This document shows, piece after piece, positions 1-17,090 of a stretch of 64,000 bases of DNA. The DNA is from Cololabis saira (Eukaryota > Chordata > Actinopteri > Beloniformes > Belonidae), in the NCBI RefSeq assembly GCF_033807715.1, contig NC_084592.1, forward strand, positions 23,631,501 to 23,695,500. The letters run 5' to 3'. Made by a program: the position numbers and the translations under genes. Every line of letters begins with the position of its first letter. Positions within the stretch are counted from its first letter, which is position 1. The notes beneath the pieces are model-generated. The model ran no database searches, was not told the origin of the DNA, and was given only the letters and a program-made list of their open reading frames with translations.

Positions 1-1359
1 TATCCACCAACCTGGTGAGCAGATTGGATCTTATCAGCTCACTTCTACATGTAACTAGCATGCAGCTGTATCGGAGCCGCAGCGATCAGCTGCAGCTGCC
101 AGCTCGGAGCTGCCACACATGTTCTCACACATTTGCAGGTGTTGCAGCACAGCTGGCAGCGGCTTTTCGGAAATTTGACGTTCAACATAACTCTCTCTGT
201 CATTATTCCTGGCATTAAATTGCATCTTATTTAAGGATTGTGTGCATGTGTGGTTAAGCTGGATTAGTCTCTTAATGTCACTAATGTCATCGTTTGTCTG
301 ATAAAAGTCAGTAATTGCACACCTAATATGTTTCCGTTTTGCAGCATCTTTTTTTTTCGTAAAGATTATTGAAGATTACTCTCTGACTAGATTATTTTGC
401 ACGATTAGATTTATTTTATTGTGTCCATATGTGTGTGTATATATATAGCATTCAATTTAATGACTCCAAATGATTGTGCCGTCATGTGCAGAGATTCCTG
501 GGTTGTGGATATTGAGAATATGTGTGTATAACAGCTGGCTGTATTGTGATCACTCAGGGGATCTGTTCACGTCATTTTGAAAGGCTGCTGAAGAGCAGCG
601 TATGAAATGAATTAGACATAAATTGTAAATGTTGATGTCAAAATGACATATGGCATTGCATGCAATCCTCAGCGGACACTCTGGATAACTTATAAATGAG
701 TACTCAATTGTCTTTTGTCCTTTTCTTCATTCATTTATAAATGACATTGCATTTATGAATGGCACAGCTTCTAGATTCCTAAATGTTCCTTGGCTGTGTG
801 AGTTACTGGCTGGGATCTCATTCTCTCCAGCATTTCAATATGTGCTACCACTGATTTAGGGCAGTGTCTTGCGTCTGGTTTGCATAAACAAGCTTTCATC
901 ACTGGATAAGCATGTCAGTGGTGAGCTCTTATAAACCAAAAACCTGTAGCAACCGCGTAGACAGTTCAGAGAAGCACGGAAGAAAACTGCTGAGAGTCTT
1001 GATTTCAAGTGACAGCATCACTGTGGAGCTGAGACTTCACTTAGATGTTGATTTCCATGTTTTTGATCTCACACTCATTTTTAATAAGACAGCATAGACG
1101 AATATTAGTTGTCAGATGAAACTTAGAGGGAAAACACGCAAATTGGAGGCACAGTTTACTTGCAGAGACCTGTGCTTTCCAAACATGTTCTTCACTTGTT
1201 TACTTCTTTCTGTGTGTATGTGCAATATAAAGGAAAAAGATTTGCTGTGTGCACTGTTCCTCCATCTCTCCAACATGTCTCTTCCCATCACCACATTGCT
1301 TTCCCTCTGCTCTTCACCTACTCATTTGTCTCCGCCCACTGTGTTTTCTTGCCTTTCAG
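1..1359 (+). other. 3' part of erbb4 intron 16, no exon seen
   Basis: AT-rich non-coding sequence ending in the acceptor TTTTCTTGCCTTTCAG at 1344-1359. I looked for the alternative ErbB4 juxtamembrane exons (JM-a and JM-b types, known from mammals to sit just upstream of the transmembrane exon) and saw neither the conserved cysteine-containing segments nor a suitable exon, so they should lie before the window. Short open frames here have no recognisable content. Confidence 0.6.
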
Positions 1360-1492
1360 AACCCCTCTTATTGCAGCAGGCGTGATCGGTGGCCTCTTCA
1401 TGGTTGTGATCATGGTGCTGAGTGTGGCGGTGTCTGTGCGTCGCAAGAACATAAAAAAGAAGAGGGCACTCCGTCGCTTCCTGGAGACGGAG
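1360..1492 (+). CDS. erbb4: erbb4 exon 17: transmembrane helix and cytosolic juxtamembrane start
   Basis: Base 1360 is the third base of a codon begun in the previous exon (phase 2 intron); codons then run 1361-1492, 44 residues beginning [13 protein letters not shown] and ending RRFLETE. A hydrophobic stretch of about 23 residues (AAGVIGGLF through SVAVSV) is the single membrane pass. It is followed at once by the basic stop-transfer cluster [13 protein letters not shown], which in mammalian ErbB4 also serves as a nuclear import signal after gamma-secretase release; that role is family knowledge, not seen here. The AGVIGG small-residue patch fits a helix-dimerisation face. Acceptor GCCTTTCAG and donor GTAAAC flank it. 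The donor leaves phase 0, which joins exactly to the next exon. Confidence 0.96.
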
Positions 1493-4028
<2,536 letters not shown>

Positions 4029-4500
4029 ATGCTAACATTTTCTATGCTGATGATATAAAGCTTCACTGCTTTTTAAACCCACAGAATTTTAATTGTGACC
4101 TTTGATCAAATGCCTAACCAGCATGGAAAAGTGACTGTGCGACAACCACTTGAAACTGAATTCAGAGAAGACAGAAACCCTAATGATCATCCCTGAAAGC
4201 TGCATCCCTGAAATAGAGCAACACCTCAGTGCATTAGGCCCATCTGTCCAGCCAAGCCTCAGACACCTTGCTGTCATTTTTGACTGCGATGTCTTTGGAG
4301 CGTTACATAAAGAATTCATTAGGAACTGGTTCTTTCAGCTTCAAAATTTCACCAAACTTTGTAGACTACTGTCTACAAAAAGAGTTGGAGGTGATTGTTG
4401 ATGTTTTTATCTCATGTTATTTAGACTATTGCAATCGCTTTTTCACCTGATTAAACAAATAAAGCGGCCATCTTCAGACAGTCTAGAATGCTATTAGAAT
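4029..4500 (+). mobile_element. L2-like LINE reverse transcriptase fragment, 5' part (interrupted)
   Basis: Three-frame reading shows decayed reverse transcriptase: FYADDIKLHC-like residues near 4049 (the YADD catalytic box), then KLNSEKTETLMI (about 4153-4190), the LGPSVQPSLRHLAVIFD block (about 4234-4280) and, after a frameshift, VFISCYLDYCNRFF (about 4405-4450). This order (YADD, LNxxKTE, VxPSLRxLGVIFD, LDYCN) is characteristic of L2/CR1-type non-LTR retrotransposons of fish. At 4501 the element is cut by the inserted DNA transposon and it resumes at 5829. Frameshifts and missing upstream ORF make it inactive. Confidence 0.8.
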
Positions 4501-5828
4501 CAGGGCTCCAGACTGCGACCAAATGCTCGCATTTTGCGACCAAAATTTGAGTATGTGCGACTGAATTTCGTGTCCACTCGCACACGTGCGACCAGTAAAT
4601 TTGCCAGTGTTTTTTTTTTTTTTTTACACGTTAAACGTGGAAGGGATGCGTCAAGGAACCCGCATATTTGCAGGCCAATGAGTGTGAAAGGGAACGAGTC
4701 AGGGGATCTATTTATTTATTTATTTTTTTCGTTTAATTTCACCAGCTCAAAGCAGGTATTACGCCCGGACTACATTTAACCACGCGACACAACGCGCCGC
4801 GCACATAAAGTTAGAAGAAAGAGATGGCGGGTATGTTTGGTTTTAGTAACATCATGCTCAGGCAATGAGTCTGCAATGGCCCAGACGGGAGACACATGTA
4901 GCTCAGTGCTTAACTTTAATTTTGAATCCACTCTATATTCTTCTGGTTGTTCTCCGATATGTTCCCCTAAAGCCTGAATTATGGTTCCGCCTTAAATCGA
5001 CGCAGAGCCTACGCCGTAGGCTACGGCGTAGGCTCTGCGTTGTTGTAACGCGGAACCATAAATCAGCCTTCACCCGGTACGTACATAGGTTTCACTAAAC
5101 ATCTGTCCCCGCTACAGTTTTAACTAAAAGAAAATGTGCTCCAATACAGCAGGTCTCATAATTTTATTTTGAACACTGCCAAAACTCTAACTTAAAACGT
5201 AACTAGAACTTGCTTGACACAAATGAAAGTTACATTTTAAAAACGTGGGAAAAACACCTAACCTTTTAAGTGATGTGTGTTATCAGGTGTAATGGCATTT
5301 TTATGTTAGAAATAAGAATATTTCTTGATAAGATCCTTAGTTATTTGAGTGAAGGCAGTGAATTTGGTCAACTGGTGTAAGTTCAGGGTTTTAGTAAAGA
5401 CACAAGTAGGGAAATGTTATTGGCCAGTACCCCCAATATTTGTACATTTGTTAAGTACTGTGTTTAACAGTTAAATTCATGGCTGAAAGGTTACTAAGCA
5501 CTTTGTTACCAAGCACTTTTTTATCATGTGAATGTATGTTTTTTTAATATATAATGCCAGCAATGGTGCTGTCAGTTTACTTTATGTTGCGGCATCTTTA
5601 AAAGTGCACAATAAAATGTAACACTGCATTTGAAACAGCACATTGTGGTAATTCATTAATCTATTATGAAATACGTATTACTAATACACTGAAATGTAGT
5701 AGAAATGTAAAAATTTGGTTAGCTTGTCGATAAACGATGTGCGCTCCTAAAATTTCTGATTGTGCCCCTAAAAATTTTCAGTTAGGGGCTACTGTGCTCC
5801 TAGTGAAAAAAGTTAGTCTGGAGCCCTG
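4501..5828 (+). mobile_element. Non-autonomous DNA transposon, CAGGGCTCCAGACT ends, copy 1
   Basis: The 1328-bp element starts CAGGGCTCCAGACTGC and ends in the inverse, AGTCTGGAGCCCTG, giving 14-bp terminal inverted repeats. CAGGG...CCCTG ends suggest the hAT superfamily. No transposase frame is visible. It sits inside the L2-like LINE. Flanking pentamers AGAAT (4496-4500) and AGAAG (5829-5833) look like a 5-bp target duplication with one change, because removing the element and one pentamer restores the LINE frame (NAIRRLLTNTR). A palindromic MITE is embedded at 4971-5069. A second copy with the same layout is at 40892-42236. Confidence 0.85.
4971..5069. mobile_element. Palindromic (foldback) MITE, AGGCTGATTTATGG family, copy in the CAGGG element
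   Basis: Arms AGCCTGAATTATGGTTCCG and CGGAACCATAAATCAGCCT are near-perfect inverted repeats and the sequence folds back around a core rich in GCCTACGGCGTAGGC palindromes. Five relatives occur in this window. It has no coding capacity. The same MITE is at the equivalent place in the second CAGGG element (41367-41465), so it inserted before that element multiplied. Confidence 0.85.
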
Positions 5829-6165
5829 AGAAGGCTCCTAACAAACACAAGAATACGTCTCACAGTAGAGACATTTTTGAGTTACAACAGCAGCAAGAGA
5901 TTGTAATCACTTGGTTACCAGTACATTTTAGCATCAATTTTAAACTTCTAGCCCTCTCCGTCAGAGCTTTATGTAGTCAAGTGCCTGCTTACGACTCTGA
6001 CCTTTTAGAGCTCTACACCTCTTCTTGCAGTCTGAGGTCATCTGGTCAAAGGATGCTAGTGGTGCCATGCACTTATTTTTAAACTAGAGGTGACAGTGCT
6101 TTTAAAGCAGTGGTCCCCAGGCTGTGGAGCATTTTGCCTGCATCCTAACATTGCCTTGAATGTAG
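5829..6165 (+). mobile_element. L2-like LINE reverse transcriptase fragment, 3' part
   Basis: Continues the LINE broken at 4501. Decayed frames read RLLTNTR at the junction, then regions corresponding to the HxLPVxxRIxFK and C-terminal LxxYxPxRxLRS segments of L2-type ORF2 (around 5895-6130), ending near GCAGTGGTCCCCAGGCTGTGG (RAFxxxAPxLWN-like). Several stop codons and shifts are present. No 3' tail is evident. Confidence 0.65.
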
Positions 6166-6435
6166 ACCAAAGCCTGGTTATATAGTTGGTATATTTTTAA
6201 CTCGGTTTGTTTCGTATTTGCTTTTATGTGTTTTATGCTTTTTGTATGATGTTTTTTATGTGTGGCTTTTGTGAAATGTTTTGGCTTTTAATCTGTGAAA
6301 AGTGCTCCTTACTTACTTATGCTGACAAATATTTCAACAGATTCTTTGAATTGTCATTTTATACTTTAACTTCATTTGTTGACTCATTATTTGACTATTT
6401 TATCTTATTGGATGTGTTTTGTTTGTTTGTTTTAG
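6166..6435 (+). other. erbb4 intron 17, last part
   Basis: T-rich sequence leading to the acceptor TTTGTTTTAG at 6426-6435. No other feature recognised. Confidence 0.6.
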
Positions 6436-8353
<1,918 letters not shown>

Positions 8354-8452
8354 GGTATTTGGGTCCCAGAAGGTGAAACTGTGAAGATTCCTGTAGCCAT
8401 TAAAATCCTTAGTGAGGTCACTGGACCCAAGGCTAATGTGGAGTTCATGGAC
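8354..8452 (+). CDS. erbb4: erbb4 exon 19: beta-3 lysine to start of alpha-C helix
   Basis: 99 bp, 33 codons, phase 0 at both ends: [20 protein letters not shown] then [13 protein letters not shown]. The VAIK lysine (codon 8402-8404) positions ATP phosphates. Acceptor CTTCTTTAG, donor GTGAGT. The exon ends one residue before the alpha-C glutamate, exactly as EGFR exon 19 does. Residues [10 protein letters not shown] and [10 protein letters not shown] are ErbB4-type. This fish has SEVTGPK where mammalian ErbB4 has a slightly different loop. Confidence 0.97.
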
Positions 8453-9212
8453 GTGAGTATCTTGAAAATGATTTGTCTCTGGTTTTGAGCTGGCTCTGAG
8501 TTATTTTGCTTTTCAAACTCAAGTCTTGCATGATTTTAAATTAGTTTCTAATGCTTCATTACCCATTTCAAACTCAGCTTGACCGGGTGATCCAAATGCT
8601 TCTCCAGTCAAGCAGAGGAAGTTTGAGTGGCAGTTTTAACTCAACTATGGTTTCTCTTGAAGCTCAAGCTGCCGTGTTGTTTGGTACATAAGTAGTCTAT
8701 GAAAATACCATGAAATGGCTTTTATGTTCATTTTCAACATCACTGACAGCAACGTGTCTGTTTAAAAAAGAGATATTATTAAATAAAACACATCTAAGTG
8801 CCTGAAAGCATAGGTTTGTGTCAAAAGTGACAGCTAACACAACTTTGTCAATTAGTTTGAAGCCACTGAAATCTAAAAATATACAAACTCAAATCAGAGC
8901 AGAATTATCCAGCTTCTTCATATTTACCACAGGCCATCACATTTTGCTGTTTATTGTACCTCGTTGGCAGTGCAAAGCTATAAGACCAATTAAAAAAAAG
9001 GCACACTCCACAGTAGAGGGGGGAGCAGAGGTGAGTGTCTCATTCGATTCCCTAAAAACTATAGTTAAGATAGTGTTGATAAAACATGTTTTTGTATTAA
9101 ATCTCTTTGAATGTTTGAGCAAGGCATGGCAAATACATGTCTTTAAAACCTCAGGAATCTGATTTATTAATCTTAAGATTCCTGATATACAATATTACTT
9201 AATTTCTGATAT

Positions 9213-9283
9213 ATTTTTATGTGAAGCACTTTGAATTGTCTTGTACATTAAATGTGCTATACAAATAAACTTGCCTTGCCTTC
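9213..9283 (+). mobile_element. LINE 3'-end remnant
   Basis: The sequence GTGAAGCACTTTGAATTGTC followed by a segment ending GCTATACAAATAAACTTGCC then TTGCCTT is the typical 3' terminal tail of fish L2-like LINEs, with the short direct TTGCC repeats that such elements use in place of poly-A. No coding part is recognisable upstream. Confidence 0.6.
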
Positions 9284-12238
9284 AAAGACACTATTTCTTC
9301 TGTCGAGGAAGACATTGGCTATATTTTGAATTATGTTCATCAGAATATTACTATCTGAAAAATAGTTACAAGAGAATAGTGGCATTTTCAAAACCCAGAA
9401 TGCTGTGTTGGCCAAATGAAGCTACGGGTAACAAATGTTCGACCCCAAAGACACAACAAGGGGCTTGTAGGAGCCCCATGCAAACATACCCACAGTAGCC
9501 ATAAGAGACATAAGGCTCCTGGAACAGAGCAAAGGGCCCCGTATATTAATCATTTACAGCCTGGTTCATTTCAAAAGGAAAAGTGAAAAAAAAATCTAAA
9601 TTATTGCTCTGTGATGATGCAATGTAGATGAAATAAGTCATCAAAACACACACGCATCGAACACGACCCACTTGCTCTCATGTTTTGCACTTAGTTTGAC
9701 AGTCTAAAAGGAAGAGGGTTTGAGTGTTAGCGTTTCTATTTTTATCAGGATGTCTTTGATGAATATTCCATGTATTTTTAATTTTATGTTCTATGTGCTT
9801 TGGGATCTTGTCTAATGATCATACAATCTGACACGAAAGGATACATGATACAGATGAAGTTGATATGCCGACATAATTAAGGGATAATTTTGTGCTGACA
9901 ACATGAAGGCTTGCTATTCTTCTCTTAGCAAAATTACCAAAATGCATCCCCTATTGTTGGCCTTACATGTGTATGTGTGTGTTGATTGGTGCTGTTGTAA
10001 AGGAGGATCCTCTCACTATAAGATCTATTAAAAAGATTGCACACACAGTACATCACATGTATACTAACATGTAGAGCAGAGTGAAAATTTAACAATGTTT
10101 ATTCAAGTACTGCCAGAAAGGCATGCATAAATATTTCATCTCCAAATTCCAATTATACACTCATCATCAAGCTCTCTACAAAAAGCTTATTTATATGACA
10201 CCCTGGATAGGGACAGAGTGGCAGTGACTAGAAAGAAACAAGAACATTTACATAATTGTACTTCAGGTTTTTAAGTAGTGGAGTGGCATAAATGCATAGT
10301 TTGAAGATTTTTTTTTTTTCAGTGACATAAAGATAATAAAACATTCTAAGAATGTAGTATCAATGCCAGTTTCTAAGTTCTTGGACAAAAAATTTATAGT
10401 ACTGACTAGGTGAGCAATAAAACAGAGGTTGGAGCTGAAATATAACCAATATACACTTCGCATCTGACTTAAATTACCTCTGGAATTGTGGTCATTCTAA
10501 AATAACACACCAACATCTACATTAAGTTCATCCCTATATAGCACTAGATGAGTCTATGTTTTACTGTAATTTACAGACATTGAACCAGACATTACATTGA
10601 AGCCTTGACCTTTAATTAAACATTTACCTTTTATTCAACATTTAATTGCAATATTGAGTTAAAAGCATCGGATCAGACACTTGAAAGTAGGATTTTAGTG
10701 GCAACACGTCACATTTTGACAAGTGACTTAATCGGAACATGGTGTATCGGCCAATGTGTTTCAGTTGCTATGGTAATAGTAAACTCAAGGGTTAACATAA
10801 CCGATTGTTTCGTTGAAGTCCTTAAGGTTTTGTGCTGTCAGAGAGGCTTTGAGACGAAAGATATTAAGTTTCTTACTGTGATGCAGCCCTGCAACCCTCT
10901 TTTCCAAGGCCACACTTACTGGTCACCATTTATATTACAGAAAATTAACACAGTTGCCTAAAGTTGCATAAAGACAATATTCCAAAACAGTTGCCATGCA
11001 TGTAGTCGTATGCATTATTTAGCAATTTGCACGTTTATATGTGTGTGCAGTAGCAAAAGTGGGCACAGGAATACGAGATCTCTACGACATGTTATTCCTT
11101 GTGAAAGCCGAATTTGTGCTCCGAGATTAATCCGCATCATAACCTGTGGTTTGTCCTTGGAAATATTTTTAAGTGCTGTATGATGCTGAAACACTTAAGT
11201 CGTTTTTTTCATGAATCTTTTATCATCTGTTTTTCTCTATTCACATCAAAAGTTGACCTTGCAAAAACAAAACAAAAAACATTTTTTTTAAATATTAATT
11301 CCTTTTCTCAAAGGTTTGTTTTATGCAAATTATATTAGAAATTAACAAATGTTTGGTTTAAATATATTACTGTGGTCTAACTTCAACATCGTTTAAGTAG
11401 TTAAAATTCATCAAATTGCAGCAGAAATAAAAAGCTTGTTTCTTTTATTCTTATGCAATGAAAGATTTAAATGAAAATCGATAGGACTGGAAGAACTGGT
11501 CATATGAATATTTAAATGTTCTTCCTTCAAAAACACACCCTTAAACATCATCACTATATCTATGTGCATAATGGCTTAGCACACTTCATGATAACACATA
11601 AAAGTGGCAGATTTAGGCAAATTTGGTTTATAGTGTTAAAGACATACAAACCCAAACAGTCAAAGAGCTGCTAAAAGAAAATGCTGTCTCTCTAAGATTT
11701 TTTAATGAATATACAGCTCTTACTAGTTATCGTGAACACGCATTGCCATCTGATTATGTAACACTGTTTGACAATAGTGAAAGATTAACCTTCTACATAA
11801 ACTACAGTAATCTTACTGGTTTTATTTACTAATTTTGTTTTAATGTTACAGCAATAAACACTAGGTTACTTGAGGTGGTGAATCACTTTGATGCTGAAGT
11901 TCTGAATAAGATTACTATTTCTGACTTGAATGAAAATTTGGCACTCACTTTCAGGGGAACTTCAGTCTTAAACAGAATGAGGGTTCCTATGATCTCTGCA
12001 GGTCAGTCTGCACTTGTGGACATGTCTAACACCGTGGCAGTGTGAGCGTCTTTGAACAGTTGTCCTTTAGCATTATTGGGAAGATGACTGGGGCACGATA
12101 TAACCTATTGTAATTGGGGTCTGCACATGGGGATATTTAGGTTAATAAAGTAAGAATAATGCTGTGTAGTTTGCTGTGTTCAGTAGGCAAGTAAATTTAT
12201 TTCAACCAAATTAATTGCTTTACAGAATAGCTATATAT

Positions 12239-12387
<149 letters not shown>

Positions 12388-12428
12388 GCATTATTTATTT
12401 TAGCAAATTATACATCATATAAGGTATT

Positions 12429-13548
12429 CAGTGTTTCCCCTAGAATTTTTTTCAGGCCCGGTGGTACCCACCGAAAAAATCCTAAACAGACGAGGCGCGT
12501 GGGACGGCATATTGGACATGTAGCAATATAACAAAGTTTTACATTAAAAATCATTGTAGGCCTATAATGCGGAATGATATCACTTCAGTGAAATAATTAG
12601 AGTTAATCTAACCTTTAACCAAAGTATCATGGGCCTGAAAGGTCTGACCCATATGAGCATTGAGCGCATCTTTTCTAGATATTTCAGAGGGATCTCTATG
12701 AAAACCCTCTGGGATGGTCCTCTTTTAACGGCTGCTTGTGCTGACGGCATATGCCACAAAACATCCCTATTCACAATTGAGATTATATCAGTTATAAATA
12801 ATTTAAACATTGTATATTTGTTTTACCTGTTTTGTTATAACAGAGTTACATGCATTTGACTGGGGGAAAAATGAACCTTTAGTGGTTCTAGTGGAAAGAC
12901 AATCTATTGTCTGTGTTATTTTCATCATTATTGCTTACCAAAAAAGCTCAATCAGAACAAAAATGTAAGCTAAACAACAAATTGGAAATGTACCATGGGG
13001 ACTGTGGTACAACCAAGGGCTGTATTTATAGTTATTAAGCCATTCGGGATCCCAGCCAGATGTTTAAATGCGTTGTTTTTTACTGGGTCACCAGTCGGAC
13101 CGGTGTCAGCGACGGTAAAGGCTGATTTATGGTCTGCGGTACACCAACGCAGAACCATAAATCAGCCTTGACGCTCATACATGGCTGGCGCTAGGACCCC
13201 GCGGACGCCTGGTGTGTCGTCGGGCTGCTTGCTTCCCTGCAGCGTCTCATGCAAACACAAACACACGGACCTGGCAGAAACATTTCTTTATATCATGTTG
13301 TCTGTCGCCCGCGATATTTTTTCTTTTTTTTTTGACTAGCTACAAACTGTCCCATCCCATCCCATCCCATAATAATATGCCCGTGCTCTCAGCAGCGTTA
13401 CTAGGCAACGAAGCAGGTTGACTCCCGTTGCAGAACAGCGCTGCAGAGGCTCCTATTGATTTTTTCTTTTTTTTTTTTTTAGGCCTGGCGGGGGGTCTCG
13501 TTGGCCTGGCGGCCCCGCCAGGCCTATATAATGGTAGGGGAAACACTG
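12429..13548 (+). mobile_element. hAT-like non-autonomous transposon (CAGTGTTTCCCCTA ends)
   Basis: The 1120-bp element begins CAGTGTTTCCCCTAGAA and ends TAGGGGAAACACTG, perfect 13-bp-class inverted ends of the widespread CAGTGTTTCCC hAT type. The pentamer GTATT lies directly outside both ends (12424-12428 and 13549-13553), a likely target duplication. No transposase frame is visible. Inside are a short palindromic MITE (13118-13169), a CCCAT tandem run near 13351, a T14 stretch and near the right end a GGCCTGGCGGGG...CCCCGCCAGGCC hairpin (about 13481-13523). Confidence 0.85.
13118..13169. mobile_element. Short palindromic MITE, AGGCTGATTTATGG family
   Basis: A 52-bp deletion derivative: AAGGCTGATTTATGGTCTGC faces GCAGAACCATAAATCAGCCTT across a few bases. 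It lacks the long GCCTACGGCGTAGG core present in the other copies and is nested in the hAT-like element. Confidence 0.8.
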
Positions 13549-13829
13549 GTATTGAAGTTATACATTTACAACACTTCAACAAACCACCCCTCCCCCCAGT
13601 CAAATATTCATTGTAATCTTTTACTGAAACAGCAGTGCCCTTAAAACGGTATTTGAACCAGATCTTGGTCAAAACAAAACAACTGAACAACTAATTGATA
13701 GAACATTGAGTTAGTTGGTCATTTGTGGTGAATTGTGTGGTCCAAGAATAAAACCCTGGAGGACACCAACACTAATTTTGGTGTATGAGGAGGATTCCTC
13801 ATTCACATTACAAACCTATTTATAGTATT

Positions 13830-14263
13830 TATATACTTTTTCTACTTTTACTGTGACCACCAAATAATGTTGTTTTCCTAGCCTCCACCTCATCCACAAC
13901 ATCTCGATCTCAGTCTCCGTGAAATTGTGTGGCACAGTTGTTCGACACGTCTCATTCATCCTGACGCCCAAACAGGCTGCAGGAACCCGCTGCGCATACT
14001 CAGCAGGCTCATTCATATGCAAATACTACTTTGCATTGCCCATTTATGGTAAAGAGTGGGCGTGTAGAGGGCGGGATATGAGGCGAATTCACCTGCGCAA
14101 CCTTCCAACTGGACTGTGATTAATAAAGCGAACATTGAGTGCAAGTGTGCGTGCACACGGTTTTATAAATCAGGATTTTTTTTTGCGCCCGCCATTTTCG
14201 GCTTTTGGGTTTACGTGCACTTTTAGTATGGATCCTATGCACTCTTTTATAAATGAGGCCCCT
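13830..14263 (-). mobile_element. Truncated DNA-transposon-like repeat, CAGGGGCCTCATTTATAA end
   Basis: Read on the minus strand the right side begins CAGGGGCCTCATTTATAAA, a hAT-like terminus I recognise as a common vertebrate repeat end. The body contains GC-rich motifs unlike the flanking intron. The matching opposite terminus is not found, so the left boundary is a guess. Confidence 0.4.
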
Positions 14264-14350
14264 GATCTTTTCAGTAGTTGACCTTCGTTGTAACTTTGAC
14301 TGTTGCTTCGAATAATCAAGTCTTACAATCCTAAACGTCCACATGCCTGA

Positions 14351-15923
<1,573 letters not shown>

Positions 15924-16210
15924 TTAAAGGAGACATATTATGGCATTTAATGTATATTTTAAACAGGCCTTGAATGTCTTAAAAACAATCTAAAGCTTGT
16001 TTTTTCTACATAAATCAGAAATTCAGCCTCTGGGCCCTGTCTATAGTTTTACAGATAATAAAGCCTTTTTCTGTGGCTCATTTTCAGGGCGGTGGGGGCT
16101 ATGATAATGAGGCTCTGCGCTGATTGGCTGCTTGAATGACGTGTAGGAGGGGAGGGAACAAAGCGTCGCTCCGGGGAGAAGTGCAGCTGCTGCGTAGCAA
16201 AGCGTGTCCA

Positions 16211-16286
16211 CGGTTCTGCGTTAAATCGACGCGTACCCTACGCCGTAGGCTCTGCGTTGGTGTAACGCGGAACCATAAATCAGCCT
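16211..16286. mobile_element. Palindromic MITE, AGGCTGATTTATGG family, left-truncated
   Basis: GGTTCTGCGTTAAATCGACG at the left and GCGTTGGTGTAACGCGGAACC then ATAAATCAGCCT at the right form the two arms; the left AGGCTGATTTAT is missing. Nested in the TTAA-bounded repeat. Confidence 0.75.
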
Positions 16287-16584
16287 TTAGTCACCTCGTC
16301 TTCAAACAGGAAGACTGAATTTAATTCTAAACAGGTACACCACGGTTATTTACTCCAATTCCTCATCATTTCACTTCTTATGTTACAAGACAAATTAATC
16401 ATGTTAACTGTAAAGAAATCACAACACTGAAATTTCACAAATGGCAACTTTATTGTTAAAATATATAAATAAAATGTATGCACTATTGCTGGCTCAAGGA
16501 AGGGCCGCGCGTCTTCTGAATGTGAACAGCTGCAGGTGCTTGAAAGATCTGAAACCACAGAAGAAAAATGTATTACGGTACTAA

Positions 16585-16700
16585 TAGAGCCGCCGGCTCC
16601 CCCGAGCCCGGAGCCCCCGGGTTCGGCGGTCCGAACCCAGGGGCTCCTCGACGGGCCGGTCCGTGAGCAGCCCCCGCAGCTCCGTATGCGGCCGGAGCTA
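16585..16700. other. Local GC- and CpG-rich segment in intron
   Basis: About 115 bp packed with CCG, CGG and GGGCC, including an imperfect inverted pair GGTTCGGCGG / CCGAACCC (about 16620-16640). It lies inside the TTAA-bounded repeat and is absent from the shorter copies of that family. No TATA box or open frame supports a promoter or gene. Confidence 0.5.
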
Positions 16701-17090
16701 AGCTAAATACTTAGCCCATGCAAAGATCATACAAATATAAATGACATAAAAAAACGTAACTTACCGCTGACTCGTGTGCAGTTGCCGGGTCCGTGCTGTG
16801 GGATCTGATCCTTTAATGAGGGTAAATGTCGATGCAAAATCTCATTTCTACTCTCCCTCGCTGTTCGAACCGGTGGAAAACAGTCACCGCTTGTAAACAA
16901 TGGCGGAGCCCCGGCCGGCTGAGCTGGTTGTGGGCGTGGTTTCAGCAGCGGAGGAGACCGAGGGCGTGGTTTGCATTTTGGTGACGTAAAGAAAATGCAC
17001 AAATCTAAACGGCTCACAGAAACCACATGACACTTGGGGACTCTGTAAGGTGGGGGGGAGCAGACCTTGCAGATTTTCATGGGGTATCAT

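Larger units (their letters stand above)
15924..17090 (+). mobile_element. TTAA-bounded repeat (TTAAAGGRGACCTATTATGG family), long copy
   Basis: Begins TTAAAGGAGACATATTATGG (15924). It shares its first 220 bp with copies at 24353, 29003 and 60981: motifs AAACAGGCCTTGAATGTCTT, AATTCAGCCTCTGGGCC, ATGAGGCTCTGCGCTGATTG and GGCTG.TTGAATGACGTG. The segment AATCTAAACGGCTCACAGAA (about 17003) matches the 3' half of the 60981 copy (AATCTGAACGGCTCGTAGAA). The interior also holds a palindromic MITE (16211-16286) and a GC-rich stretch (16585-16700). The right terminus is decayed, so the end is approximate. Confidence 0.65.

Noticed and set aside
1..1359. Search for an alternative erbb4 juxtamembrane exon (JM-a or JM-b type)
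   Set aside because: No sequence with the expected conserved cysteine segment and splice sites was found; the 61-codon frame at 912 has no match.
16136..16318. Short frames with RRRLCVGVTRNHKSAF-like residues recurring at 4865, 16136, 20485 and 41261
   Set aside because: The recurrence comes from reading the palindromic MITE in the same frame; it is not a conserved peptide family.
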